Source: Paenibacillus vietnamensis (GTDB taxonomy: Bacteria; Bacillota; Bacilli; Paenibacillales; Paenibacillaceae). Taken from it: a stretch of 64,000 nucleotides of DNA. Under the pieces are notes generated by a model that made no database searches, was not told the DNA's origin, and saw only the letters and a list, made by a program, of their open reading frames with translations. A program made the translations under genes and the position numbers. The stretch lies in the NCBI RefSeq assembly GCF_020169515.1, contig NZ_JAHMHW010000009.1, positions 1 through 64,000 on the forward strand, in the 5' to 3' direction. This document shows, piece by piece, positions 28,094-36,315 of this stretch. The first letter of the stretch is position 1; every line of letters starts with the position of its first letter.

Positions 28094-28145
28094 AAAAAAG
28101 ACCGCCGCCCCGCCATCATAATTATGATGACAAGGCAGCAGCCTT
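28094..28145 (-). terminator. Terminator after fumC
   Basis: An imperfect hairpin with core CATCATAATTATGATG is followed on the - strand by a run of seven T residues, just past the fumC stop. Confidence 0.6.
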
Positions 28146-28159
28146 ATATGAACAAGCGA

Positions 28160-29545
28160 TTAACGCTTGCCGATCATGTTCTCCGGACGGACGAACTCGT
28201 CGAACTGTTCCGAAGTAAGCAGGCCGCTTGCGATGGCGGACTCCTTCAGGGTCAGTCCTTTTTTGTGCGCATTCTTCGCAATGGCCGCCGCATTCTCGTA
28301 GCCGATATGCGGGTTCAGCGCCGTTACAAGCATAAGCGACTGATCAAGGTTGCGCTTGATCGCAACTTCGTTCGGCTCGATGCCGATCGCGCAATTATCG
28401 TTAAAAGAGATCATGCCGTCAGCCATAAGCGCCACGGATTGCAGGAAGTTGTAGATAATAACGGGTTTAAATACGTTCAGCTCGAAGTTGCCTTGGCTGG
28501 CCGCCATCGAGATCGCCGTATCGTTGCCGATTACTTGACATACCGCCATCGTAATGGCTTCGCTTTGCGTCGGATTTACTTTGCCCGGCATAATGGAGCT
28601 GCCCGGCTCGTTCTCCGGGATCGTAATTTCGCCGATGCCGCAGCGCGGACCGCTCGCCAGCCATCTGACGTCGTTGGCGATTTTCATCAAATCCGCCGCA
28701 AGAGCTTTGACCGCGCCATGCGTGTACACGATTTGGTCATGGCTCGTCAAGGAGTGGAACTTGTTCGCTGCCGTAATGAAGCGTTTGCCTGTCAGCTCGG
28801 TTACTTCTTCAGCTACCTTCACCGCAAAATCCGGGTGAGCGTTCAGCCCCGTGCCTACAGCTGTGCCGCCAAGCGCCAAATCGCGCATTTGCTCCACGCT
28901 TTGCACCAGCATCTCGCGCGTTCTGTCCAGCATCGAGTACCAGCCGCTGATTTCCTGGCCGAGCGTGATCGGTGTTGCATCCTGCAGATGGGTACGGCCG
29001 ATTTTGACGAGATCGTTAAATTTCTCCGCTTTTGCGCGAAGGGTGCCGTTCAGCACGTCGATCGCCGGGAGCAGCTTGTCCTCAAGCGCAATAACGCCCG
29101 CGATATGCATCGCTGCAGGGAAGGTGTCGTTCGAGCTTTGGGACCGGTTCACGTCGTCGTTCGGGTGAATGCGCACATCGCTGCCGCGCTCTGCAAGCAA
29201 AGCGTTAGCTCGGTTCGCAATAACCTCGTTCACGTTCATGTTCGTTTGCGTGCCGCTGCCTGTTTGCCATACGACGAGCGGGAAATGCTCATCCCATTTG
29301 CCCGATACGATTTCGTCGACCGCTTCGCCGATGATAGCCGCTTTGGCGGAATCCAGCACGCCCAGCTTCTCGTTCGCATTCGCAGCTGCTTTTTTTATGT
29401 ACGCCATCGCGTAGACGACTTCAATCGGCATGCGCTCTCCGCTGATCTTAAAGTTCTGAAGGCTGCGCTGCGTTTGCGCTCCCCAAAGCTTGTCCGCGGG
29501 AACCTTGATTTCCCCCATCGTGTCCTTCTCAATCCGGTAATCCAT
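28160..29545 (-). CDS. fumC: Fumarate hydratase class II
   Basis: 461 residues with the ATG at 29545, the standard FumC length. It interconverts fumarate and L-malate in the citric acid cycle. The fumarase/aspartase signature [15 protein letters not shown] is present, as are the substrate-binding [13 protein letters not shown] and [10 protein letters not shown] motifs. The frame is open to 29692, but the extra N-terminus is not conserved-looking. AAGGAG is 12 nt before the chosen ATG, a slightly long spacing. It is monocistronic with a terminator at 28094-28145. Confidence 0.95.
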   Translation of the reverse strand: MDYRIEKDTMGEIKVPADKLWGAQTQRSLQNFKISGERMPIEVVYAMAYIKKAAANANEKLGVLDSAKAAIIGEAVDEIVSGKWDEHFPLVVWQTGSGTQTNMNVNEVIANRANALLAERGSDVRIHPNDDVNRSQSSNDTFPAAMHIAGVIALEDKLLPAIDVLNGTLRAKAEKFNDLVKIGRTHLQDATPITLGQEISGWYSMLDRTREMLVQSVEQMRDLALGGTAVGTGLNAHPDFAVKVAEEVTELTGKRFITAANKFHSLTSHDQIVYTHGAVKALAADLMKIANDVRWLASGPRCGIGEITIPENEPGSSIMPGKVNPTQSEAITMAVCQVIGNDTAISMAASQGNFELNVFKPVIIYNFLQSVALMADGMISFNDNCAIGIEPNEVAIKRNLDQSLMLVTALNPHIGYENAAAIAKNAHKKGLTLKESAIASGLLTSEQFDEFVRPENMIGKR

Positions 29546-29827
29546 CGCTTCAAAACACTCCTTCTTGTTCATTTCATTTATAGCAAGGTGAAACGGCTGT
29601 CGCTGCGCACGAACGGTTAGCTGCATCTTTGCGCAGCTCAGCTCTGTGCTTATGGCGGCGCGGCGCGTTTCATTCCGAGAAATATAGGCCAAGTACGGAG
29701 AAAACGTATACTTTCCTATATTTCAAAAAGACCCTGTTTCTGTTATAACGCTATTCCCGCCGAGAAGCAAGCAGCCGGGCTTAACATTACCTTTTTCTAC
29801 GCAAATGCCTTCCTTTTCCCGCAAAAA
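29546..29827. other. Intergenic region upstream of fumC
   Basis: No gene, repeat or recognised riboswitch is seen here. It should contain the fumC promoter on the - strand, but no convincing -35/-10 pair was identified. Confidence 0.5.
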
Positions 29828-29862
29828 TACCCCGGCAAAGCGTCAACCGCTCCACCGGGGTA
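29828..29862 (-). terminator. Terminator after the KDPG aldolase gene
   Basis: Stem TACCCCGG / CCGGGGTA with an inner AGCG...CGCT helix, and a T-run on the - strand supplied by AAAAA at 29823-29827. Confidence 0.85.
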
Positions 29863-29871
29863 AATCCGCGT

Positions 29872-30540
29872 TTACAGGCCTTTCGCTTCGCGGTAAGCTG
29901 CGATATACGCCGCCGCCTTCTTCTCGATCAGCGAGAAATCGCCGGTCTTCACGGCATCCTTCGTCAAGTCGGAGCCAATGCCAACCGCAACTGCACCCGC
30001 CTTGATCCAGTCCTTCAGGTTGTCCAGCGATACGCCGCCTGTCGGCATAACGTTCGCCTGCGGCAGCGGTCCTTTAATGGACGGGATGACGCTCGGCGAA
30101 TAAAGGTTGCCCGGGAACAGCTTAACTACGTCAACGCCAAGCTCAAGCGCCGTTTGAATTTCCTGGATCGTCATCGTGCCCGGCATCACAGGAATCGCAT
30201 AGCGGTTACAAAGCTTGATCGTATCGGCGTTAAGCGACGGGGCAACGACATATTCGGCACCGGCCAAAATCGCCGCGCGAGCCGTTTCCGGATCCAGCAC
30301 GGTACCAACTCCGATAATCGCAAAGTTGTCCGCATCCGGAGATACGGAGCTGGAAAATTCCTGCGACAGCTGCTCGATCGCGCGAAGCGCGAAAGGTACC
30401 GTCATCGTAATCTCGATGGCTTTGATGCCGCCTTTAATGGCGCGGCGCGCCATTTCCGCCACTTCCTCCGGGGAGTCCGCGCGCAATACTGCTACAACGC
30501 CCGCTTCCGTCAGCTGCTGCAGCACTCTAAGCTTTTTCAT
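29872..30540 (-). CDS. eda: 2-dehydro-3-deoxy-phosphogluconate (KDPG/KHG) aldolase
   Basis: 222 residues from the ATG at 30540, the usual class I KDPG aldolase length. It cleaves KDPG to pyruvate and glyceraldehyde-3-phosphate, or KHG to pyruvate and glyoxylate. The Schiff-base lysine is in DVVKLFPGN, the catalytic Glu in AIEITMTVPFA, and the phosphate-binding region is MPTGGVSLDN. The frame is open to 30687, but GAGGG stands 8 nt before the chosen start and the family N-terminus begins there. No KDG kinase or uronate gene is adjacent, so the pathway context is unclear. Confidence 0.92.
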   Translation of the reverse strand: MKKLRVLQQLTEAGVVAVLRADSPEEVAEMARRAIKGGIKAIEITMTVPFALRAIEQLSQEFSSSVSPDADNFAIIGVGTVLDPETARAAILAGAEYVVAPSLNADTIKLCNRYAIPVMPGTMTIQEIQTALELGVDVVKLFPGNLYSPSVIPSIKGPLPQANVMPTGGVSLDNLKDWIKAGAVAVGIGSDLTKDAVKTGDFSLIEKKAAAYIAAYREAKGL

Positions 30541-30638
30541 CCGTAAGTCCCTCTTCCCTTTTTGTTCATATTTGTTCGAAAATGTTCTATCTCTATCGCT
30601 CATTATAGGCCCTATCGTCCAAATCTTCAATCGCCAGC

Positions 30639-30956
30639 TCAGTTCTTGTAATCGATTTCTAGAAATTTCTCGACTTCCGTCAGCCACCGCTCGTTCACAA
30701 ACTGCACATGCAGCGGATGATCGTTGTACGCCTCGTAATCGTCCTGATTGGCGAATTCCATCGCGAAGCCGTGGCGGTATTCGTTTTTGGGGCTGACCTG
30801 CTTGTACACGCGGAAGTTGTTCACGACCGGAATCGAGGTTAAAATCCGCTCCCCGTCCTCCAAAAACCGGCGCTCCTCCTCCGAGCCCTCCTCATGCTTC
30901 AAGCTGAAAATGACCGAATGCAAAATCCACTCTTTCGACTGCTCCGACACACTCAT
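30639..30956 (-). CDS. Dabb (stress-responsive A/B barrel) domain protein
   Basis: About 105 residues forming one dimeric alpha/beta-barrel unit. Family features are WILHSVIFSLKHEEGSEEERRFLEDG, then the histidine-containing strand NEYRHGFAMEFANQDDYEAYNDHPLHVQFV. The start is taken at the ATG at 30956, where AAAGGGAG lies very close. A GTG two codons later has better spacing and may be used. The frame extends to 31100 but the extra part is not family-like. The biochemical function of such proteins is generally unknown. Confidence 0.85.
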   Translation of the reverse strand: MSVSEQSKEWILHSVIFSLKHEEGSEEERRFLEDGERILTSIPVVNNFRVYKQVSPKNEYRHGFAMEFANQDDYEAYNDHPLHVQFVNERWLTEVEKFLEIDYKN

Positions 30957-31054
30957 CTCTCCCTTTTTTTGTGACTGGCTCGACACATAGCCTAAACGTA
31001 CCATAAACAAGCTTCTGTGTGCTATACTGCGATAACCAGTTATGCAACTTAAGT

Positions 31055-31443
31055 TCTGATGCACTTTATGCATCAGACTCCCCCCTCCAGCATACCTCAT
31101 CGCTGCCAGGCTGTACTTTTTACAGCAGATAGCCTAACTAACTTCGTCTCTGCTAGACTGCACTTTATGCAGCAGACGGCCTCACTAACTAACTTCGCCT
31201 CTGCCGGACTGCACTTTATACAGCAGACGGCCTCCGTAACCAGCTCCCCTTCATCTAGACTGCACTTTATGCAGCAGACGGCATCCGTAACTAGCTCCCT
31301 TTCATACAGGCTGCACTTTTTGCAGCAGAATCCACCATTTAGCGCTCAACCCTACTAACTGGCTCAAATTCTGCTGCATATGTGCATCACAACTCGCCGC
31401 ACCCGCTCCCATGTCAGGTTTCTGATGTAAAAAGTGCAGCAGC
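31055..31443 (+). repeat. Hairpin repeat array 1 (5 units)
   Basis: It opens with the 9-bp palindrome TCTGATGCA-CTTTA-TGCATCAGA (31055-31077). The 15-bp hairpin core CTGCACTTTATGCAG or a variant then occurs at 31111, 31158, 31209, 31260 and 31311, with periods of 47-51 bp. A 117-118-nt conserved tail (31326-31443) closes it, containing CTGCTGCATATGTGCATCAC and ending with the core in inverse orientation (GATGTAAAAAGTGCAGC). Units are similar throughout, not only at the core. Confidence 0.93.
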
Positions 31444-31506
31444 GTCGATTTTCTTTCCAGGGTGACAGGCGTTTGAACGAGTTATGTTACTTTAGAGGCC
31501 CAATCC

Positions 31507-31841
31507 GATGCACTTTATGCATCAGACTCCCCCTCCAGCATACCTCATCACCGTCAAACTGCATTTTATGCAGCAGACAGCCTCACTAATAACTTCGCCT
31601 CTGCTAGACTGCACTTTATGCAGCAGACAGCCTCACTAATAACTTCGCCTCTGCTAGACTGCACTTTATGCAGCAGACGGCCTCCGTAACTAGCTCTCCT
31701 TCATCCAGACTGTACTTTTTGCAGCAGAATCAACCATTTAGCGCTCAAACCCACCTACTGGCTCGCATTCTGCTGCATATGTGCATCACAGCTCGCCGCC
31801 CCCGCTCTCATGTCAGGTTTCTATTGCAAAAAGTGCAGCAG
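31507..31841 (+). repeat. Hairpin repeat array 2 (4 units)
   Basis: The same architecture as array 1. An opening palindrome GATGCA-CTTTA-TGCATC lies at 31507-31523, cores at 31559, 31609, 31659 and 31710, and the 117-nt tail at 31725-31841. Two periods are 50 bp, so the apparent 17-codon reading frame seen in array 1 is broken, which argues that the arrays are not coding. A ~60-nt spacer with TTATGTTACTTTAGAGGCC separates it from array 1. Confidence 0.93.
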
Positions 31842-31899
31842 AACTTTACACGTTTTGATCAACGTTCAATATCGCCAGCGATTCGCAGAATCGAGGCTA

Positions 31900-31928
31900 T
31901 TGGAACATTATGAATTGAATGTTATACT
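31900..31928 (+). promoter_or_regulatory. Promoter of the orphan nuclease gene
   Basis: -35 TTGGAA (31900-31905), a 17-nt spacer and -10 TATACT (31923-31928), just after the end of array 2 and 80 nt before the coding start. Confidence 0.7.
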
Positions 31929-31942
31929 GACTGCAGACGAAG

Positions 31943-31983
31943 AACGTCCTAAAACCATCCGATGGTTTCAGGGCGTTTTTTTT
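31943..31983 (+). terminator. Terminator-like hairpin inside the leader of the nuclease gene
   Basis: AACG-CCT-AAACCATC pairs with GATGGTTT-AGG-CGTT and is followed by eight T residues. It lies between the promoter and the ribosome site (GGAGG at 31996-32000), so most transcripts would stop after ~50 nt unless read-through is allowed. Confidence 0.75.
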
Positions 31984-32008
31984 ATTTGTTGTAAAGGAGG
32001 GTTCATAG

Positions 32009-32677
32009 ATGAGCTCATTCGAACAAGCACATAACGACCTTATCGCCTATCACGAGGAACTCCGAAAGGGCGAACGGAAGAGGAGACTGGTCAGAGGGCA
32101 TGATTACGCGGAAAAGCTGATGCTCCAAAATGTATGGTGGCCTGTATTCGGTCATTTCGAGTACCTGCATCCGGAGTATGAGGTTCTGGATTGGAATCGG
32201 AAATCGGTATATCTGGATTTTGCATTCCTTCCGCCATTTGGACGCTTTGGAATAGAATGCGACGGCTTTCAGAGCCACATCAAAGATATGGATAGAGAGA
32301 AGCATAGCTACGCGGTGAACCGGGATACTTTTTTGACCGGGATGGGATGGAGGATGCTGCATTTTACGGTAGACGATATCAAATACCGTCCTGAGATTTG
32401 CCGAATGCTGCTTAAGCTTTGCCTCGCCCCCTATCTCATCAATAATCAGACAGATCGGCTGATAAACGCCAGGGACCGGGAGGTGCTGCAGCTTTCGTGG
32501 TCACTCGGCCGGAATATTCGCCCTAAGGATGTCAGCAACGCGCTGAACATCAATCACCGTACCGCCGTGAAAAGATTGCATTCCCTTGTTGAGCAAAAAC
32601 TTCTCCTGCCTGTTAAGAATGGCAGAGATGTCCGGCAATATAAGTTAGCTGAAGGGGCATTGGAGAAGCTGTTTTAA
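32009..32677 (+). CDS. Orphan DUF559/Vsr-like PD-(D/E)XK nuclease fused to a C-terminal winged helix
   Basis: 222 residues. The middle part reads like a DUF559/Vsr-type nuclease: YLDFAFLPP (Asp), then GIECDGFQSH (Glu-x-Asp and His), then a conserved NRDTFLTGMGWRMLHFT block. The C-terminal ~70 residues (LSWSLGRNIRPKDVSNAL to VRQYKLAEGALEKLF) look like a MarR/ROK-type winged helix. GGAGG is 8 nt before the ATG. No partner gene is present. The gene is flanked on both sides by pairs of hairpin-repeat arrays in the same orientation and has a terminator hairpin in its leader. An activity on those repeats is a hypothesis. It could instead be a stand-alone regulator that has kept a nuclease-like fold. 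Confidence 0.7.
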   Translation: MSSFEQAHNDLIAYHEELRKGERKRRLVRGHDYAEKLMLQNVWWPVFGHFEYLHPEYEVLDWNRKSVYLDFAFLPPFGRFGIECDGFQSHIKDMDREKHSYAVNRDTFLTGMGWRMLHFTVDDIKYRPEICRMLLKLCLAPYLINNQTDRLINARDREVLQLSWSLGRNIRPKDVSNALNINHRTAVKRLHSLVEQKLLLPVKNGRDVRQYKLAEGALEKLF

Positions 32678-32753
32678 AAGGCTGTTAGACGAAACAATGC
32701 GTAACCTAACTTGCGCTTTAGTTCGTTACTTGTATAGTTACTATCACTGCGTA

Positions 32754-33090
32754 CTGATGCACTTTATGCAGCAGTTTCCCCCACTAGCCAATCTCATCAC
32801 CGCCAGGCTGAACTTTATACAGCAAACAGCCTCACTAACTATCCACCTCGGCTAGACTGTAGTTTATGCAGCAGACGGCCTCACTAACTAACTTCGCCTC
32901 TGCCGGACTGCACTTTATACAGCAGACGGTCTCCGTAACTAACTCTCCTTCATACAGGCTGCACTTTTTGCAGCAGAACCAGCCATTTAGCATTCAAACC
33001 CGCCATCTGGCTCGAATTCTGCTGCATATGTGCATCACAACTCGCCGCCCCCGCTCCCATGTCAGGTTTTTGATGTAAAAAGTGCAGCGG
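32754..33090 (+). repeat. Hairpin repeat array 3 (4 units)
   Basis: It opens with CTGATGCACTTTATGCAGC (32754). Cores lie at 32808, 32857, 32908 and 32959 with periods of 49-51 bp, and the 117-nt tail spans 32974-33090. It has the same orientation as arrays 1 and 2 and lies downstream of the nuclease gene. Confidence 0.93.
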
Positions 33091-33150
33091 CGGCGATTCT
33101 CTATCAGGGTGAAAGGTGTTAGATCGACTTATGTTACTTTAGAGGCCTAA

Positions 33151-33386
33151 TCTGATGCACTTTATGTATCAGTTTCCCCTCTTGCCGACCTCGTTACCCT
33201 AGGCTGCGCTTTATGCAGCAAACAGCCTCATTAACTAACTTCGCCTAGGCTAGACTGCACTTTATGCAGCAGAATCCACCATTTAGCGCTCAAACCCGCC
33301 ATCTGGCTCGAATTCTGCTGCATATGTGCATCACAACTCGCCGCCCCCGCTCCCATGTCAGGTTTTTGATGTAAAAAGTGCAGCGG
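33151..33386 (+). repeat. Hairpin repeat array 4 (2 units)
   Basis: Opening palindrome TCTGATGCACTTTATGTATC (33151), cores at 33204 and 33255, and a 117-nt tail at 33270-33386. The ~60-nt spacer before it (33091-33150) is homologous to the spacer between arrays 1 and 2, so arrays 1-2 and 3-4 are versions of one larger unit. No gene is seen in 32678-33486. Confidence 0.92.
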
Positions 33387-33486
33387 CTGTCGGCTGGTGG
33401 TCGAAAATTTGGTGAACGGCAGGTTAGTCGACGTTAACAAGTTTATGTCAGGCCAGTAAACTTCGAACAAGTAGGTCCCCTTGGCT

Positions 33487-34665
33487 CTAACCCTTTAATG
33501 TCCTCAACCACCTGTCCATCCGCTCCAGCGCTTCCGTCAGCTTGGCAACCGAGGTGGCGTAGGAGCAGCGGAGAAAGCCTTCGCCTCCGAGGCCGAACAC
33601 ATGCCCCGGAACAGCAGCCACGCCCGCTTCGACAATGAGCCGCCCGGCGAATTCGTCGGAGCTTAGCCCTGTCCGAGCGATAGACGGGAAAGCATAAAAG
33701 GCGCCCATCGGCTCATGGCATGCCAGTCCGATCTCGCGGAGCCCCTTCACAAACATCCGCCTGCGCCGGCTGTACGATTCGATCATCATCTCCATCTCCT
33801 CAAGCCCGTTCCGCAGCGATTCGATTGCCGCGATTTGTCCAAGAATAGGGGCGCACATGACCGTGTACTGGTGAATCTTCAGCATGGCTCCGATCAGCTC
33901 CTTGTTGCCGCACGCGTAACCGATCCGCCAGCCCGTCATCGCAAAAGCTTTGGAAAACCCGCTGATCAGCAGCGTTCTCTCCTTCATGCCCGGCAGCGAG
34001 GCGAAGCTGACATGTTTTCCTTCATAAGTAAGCTCGGCATATATTTCATCCGTCACAACGATGAGATCATGCTCCTCCGCCAGCTTCGCGATCGGCAGCC
34101 AATCTTCATAAGTCATAATTCCGCCGGTCGGATTGCTCGGATAATTGAGAATCATCACCTTCGATTTCGGAGACAAATGCGGCCGCAGCGCATCGGCCGT
34201 CAGCTTAAAACCGTCCCTCGCGAACGTCTCCACCTCAACCACTTTGCCGCCGTTCAGCTGCGCGATCGGGGAATACGCAACGTAACTTGGAACAGGCACC
34301 AAAATTTCATCGCCGGGCACGATCAAAGCGCGCAGCGCCAAATCAATCGCCTCGCTCCCCCCCACTGTCACCATCATCTCGTCCGATGGCTCATAGCGCA
34401 GCCCGAACCTTTTATCAAGATAAATCGCAATTTCCTCGCGTAGCTCGAGCAAGCCGGCATTCGGAGTATAGGTCGTTTTCCCCTGCTCCAGCGCACGCAC
34501 GCAGGCAGCCCGCACATGCTCGGGAGTGACAAAGTCCGGCTCCCCGACTCCAAGCGATATCATATCCTTATTCCCCTCCGCGAGGCTAAAAAACTTCCTG
34601 ATGCCCGAAGGCGGAATTTGCCGCGCTGCAGGCGCCAACCTTTCATTCATCGTCCATGTTTTCAT
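33487..34665 (-). CDS. PLP-dependent aminotransferase, class I/II (PatA-like)
   Basis: 392 residues of fold-type I aminotransferase. The PLP lysine is in SGFSKAFAMTGWRIGY, with further motifs ISLGVGEPDFVTPEH, YPSNPTGG (Asn contact) and the C-terminal substrate Arg in FLRCSYATS. The sequence resembles the PatA/AspC-like group, for which amino-donor specificity is hard to predict. The 5' region holds a T-box leader whose likely specifier is AGC (Ser), so expression should rise when that tRNA is uncharged. This suggests a role in making or interconverting serine or a related amino acid (inference). Confidence 0.88.
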   Translation of the reverse strand: MKTWTMNERLAPAARQIPPSGIRKFFSLAEGNKDMISLGVGEPDFVTPEHVRAACVRALEQGKTTYTPNAGLLELREEIAIYLDKRFGLRYEPSDEMMVTVGGSEAIDLALRALIVPGDEILVPVPSYVAYSPIAQLNGGKVVEVETFARDGFKLTADALRPHLSPKSKVMILNYPSNPTGGIMTYEDWLPIAKLAEEHDLIVVTDEIYAELTYEGKHVSFASLPGMKERTLLISGFSKAFAMTGWRIGYACGNKELIGAMLKIHQYTVMCAPILGQIAAIESLRNGLEEMEMMIESYSRRRRMFVKGLREIGLACHEPMGAFYAFPSIARTGLSSDEFAGRLIVEAGVAAVPGHVFGLGGEGFLRCSYATSVAKLTEALERMDRWLRTLKG

Positions 34666-34686
34666 TCGCGTTTCCCCCTTTTTTGA

Positions 34687-34724
34687 AATAAAAAAAGACC
34701 CGTCCCCAAAAAGGGACGAGTCTT
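34687..34724 (-). terminator. T-box terminator
   Basis: On the - strand, AGACTCGTCCC pairs with GGGACGGGTCT across a loop of about six bases and is followed by seven or more T residues. It competes with the antiterminator formed by the T-box sequence. Confidence 0.88.
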
Positions 34725-34985
34725 CACCCGTGTTACCACCCTAGTTCCGCGCTCCACATCAAAAAGCACGGCTCTCCGCAACGTATCCATCAATACGCGT
34801 TCCCGTTAACGCTGGACCTGCGGCAGAGCTTACTGAATTTCAGCCTGCTTCTCGGAGATGGCTTTCCGCGGCGCCCGAACGTTGGTTTTCAGCTCCCCCA
34901 ACTCTCTGTTCGATCAAGCGCTTGGCGTACTCTTTCTCGTCATCGAATGTATGATTATTTCGCTCATCCTGACGGATAAACGACA
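34687..34985 (-). promoter_or_regulatory. T-box leader of the aminotransferase gene (probable serine specifier)
   Basis: Read on the - strand, the leader has the Stem I start GATGACGAGAAAGAGTA, the AGAGAG element with a following GCTGAAAACC bulge, and the T-box sequence AGGGTGGTAACACGGG (about 34727-34742), then a terminator. In the specifier loop, GAA is followed by AGC (34861-34863) and CATCTCCGAG. By comparison with known T-boxes (GAA, codon, then a stretch ending in GAG) the specifier is AGC, serine. ATC is a less likely alternative. Confidence 0.85.
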
Positions 34986-35008
34986 ACCGTTAAATTTAAA
35001 TTTCACTC

Positions 35009-35037
35009 ATAATACCACCAAAAGCGGGGATGCGCAA
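35009..35037 (-). promoter_or_regulatory. Promoter of the T-box transcript
   Basis: On the - strand: -35 TTGCGC (35032-35037), a 17-nt spacer and -10 TATTAT (35009-35014), about 25 nt before the start of Stem I. Confidence 0.65.
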
Positions 35038-35049
35038 CCACGTTTTGTT

Positions 35050-35066
35050 TATAGTTTTAAACTATA
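35050..35066. promoter_or_regulatory. Palindrome upstream of the methyltransferase gene
   Basis: TATAGTTT-T-AAACTATA has 8-bp perfect arms and lies in AT-rich DNA between the divergent T-box promoter and the methyltransferase gene. It is a possible operator; no regulator is known. Confidence 0.4.
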
Positions 35067-35191
35067 ACGTATATTCACTTTATATATTTCAAAAATAAAA
35101 ACTCCCCCTGTAAAATACACCTTAACCAAACCGACAGCACAGGCATCTTGATGGTTAACCCATGCATATTCCATCCCAAGGAGGCAAACCA

Positions 35192-35863
35192 ATGAGTGAA
35201 ATTGTGCAAAAACAGTTTAGCGCAGGCGCGAAGCATTATAACCGTCAGAGGAGGCAGCTGATTCCCTGCTTTGATGATTTTTACGGAACGGCGGCGGAGT
35301 GGGTCACTTGCGAAAGGCAAACACCGCGCATTCTCGATCTGGGGGCGGGAACCGGACTGTTCTCCGCGTTCATCCGCAGCAAATACCCGGATGCGGAGCT
35401 CACACTCATCGATTTCAGCGGAGAAATGCTGGAGCAGGCGCGCATTCGCTTCGCAGGCGATCCGAACGTGCAGTACATTGCGGCCGATTACACCAGCTAT
35501 GCTTTCACGGAGCGCTACGATGCGGTCATCTCCTCGTTGTCCATTCACCACTTGACCCATCAGGCCAAAAGAGATCTGTTCGGCACCATTCGCGGACTTC
35601 TGGCCGAGGGAGGCTGCTTCGTGAATGCCGATCAGGCGGCAGGCGCAACTCCCGCTATCGACAAGACCTATATGTCAAGGTGGAAAGCAGCCGTACGTGC
35701 AAGCGGTCTGCCTGAAGAAGCGCTGGCTGCCTCGATCGAACGCAGAAAATCGGACATTAACGCAACCGTTCCGGAGCAGCTGCAATGGCTGAACGAGGCC
35801 GGCTTCGCGGAAGCCGATTGCGTGTACAAATATGATGGCTTTGCGGTGTTTTTTGCCAAATAG
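35192..35863 (+). CDS. Class I SAM-dependent methyltransferase
   Basis: 223 residues from the ATG at 35192, which has AAGGAGG 7 nt upstream; the ATG at 35162 lacks a ribosome site. Motif I for S-adenosylmethionine binding is ILDLGAGTGLFSAF, followed by the acidic residue in LTLIDFSGEML and the motif AVISSLSIHHLTH. Its overall form is that of the ubiquinone/menaquinone- or UbiE-like small-molecule methyltransferases. The substrate is not predictable and no biosynthetic neighbours are present. Confidence 0.88.
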   Translation: MSEIVQKQFSAGAKHYNRQRRQLIPCFDDFYGTAAEWVTCERQTPRILDLGAGTGLFSAFIRSKYPDAELTLIDFSGEMLEQARIRFAGDPNVQYIAADYTSYAFTERYDAVISSLSIHHLTHQAKRDLFGTIRGLLAEGGCFVNADQAAGATPAIDKTYMSRWKAAVRASGLPEEALAASIERRKSDINATVPEQLQWLNEAGFAEADCVYKYDGFAVFFAK

Positions 35864-35870
35864 ACGGACT

Positions 35871-35921
35871 GCCGGCTGAAGGGGGCATCACCATCTAATG
35901 ACGCCCCCTTCAGCCAGCCGG
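35871..35921. terminator. Probable terminator or hairpin between convergent genes
   Basis: GCCGGCTGAAGGGGGC pairs with GCCCCCTTCAGCCAGC with one bulge. T-runs are weak on both sides, so termination efficiency is uncertain. Confidence 0.6.
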
Positions 35922-35925
35922 AGTA

Positions 35926-36315
35926 TCAGTGAATAAGAATAATTTCCACTCCGAAGTCTGTATGCTTCCAAGCTCGATCGGCAGTGATGACTGGGCATTC
36001 CAACTGCTTGCCTAATGCAAGGCACGCTAAATCCCCCAGTGATAATCCCGAAAACTGAGATGTCGCTCGCATCGCCCCAACTTGAATGGCCAAGTCTTGA
36101 CTGAAGTCGATGATTTGCAGACCAAGCAAATGGAGATAAGACAAAAGCTGATCTGCAGATAATCCGAAAGGCTGCGTTTTACCTACTATTTCAGCCAGAT
36201 TAACTGCCGATAGCCTGCTGCGGCCACCCAGGCAGGTCGACACCATCTCATGCCCAGGTTCCTTGTACAACAATGCCAGCAGTGCAGATGCATCGAAAAC
36301 GAAAATGTCATTCAT
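35926..36315 (-). CDS. vapC: PIN-domain toxin (VapC-like)
   Basis: 129 residues of PIN nuclease fold. The four acidic residues that bind the metal can be placed: Asp in FVFDASALL, Glu in VNLAEIVGK, Asp in LSLGDLACLALG and Asp in VITADRAW. VapC toxins cleave RNA, often tRNA or rRNA, when not held by their antitoxin. The ATG at 36315 overlaps the end of the antitoxin gene by 8 nt, so the two are translationally coupled. The frame is open slightly further upstream, but this start begins the PIN domain. Confidence 0.88.
   Translation of the reverse strand: MNDIFVFDASALLALLYKEPGHEMVSTCLGGRSRLSAVNLAEIVGKTQPFGLSADQLLSYLHLLGLQIIDFSQDLAIQVGAMRATSQFSGLSLGDLACLALGKQLECPVITADRAWKHTDFGVEIILIH

Noticed and set aside
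31059..31358. 99-residue frame with a 17-residue repeat (RLHFMQQTASVTSSPSS-like) inside array 1
   Set aside because: It exists only because the repeat period there is 51 bp. In array 2 the period is 50 bp and the frame breaks. There is no ribosome site, and the palindromic cores explain the conservation.
31055..33386. CRISPR array
   Set aside because: There are no unique spacers of constant length between repeats: the whole ~51-bp unit is similar. Heads and tails are specialised and no cas gene is near.
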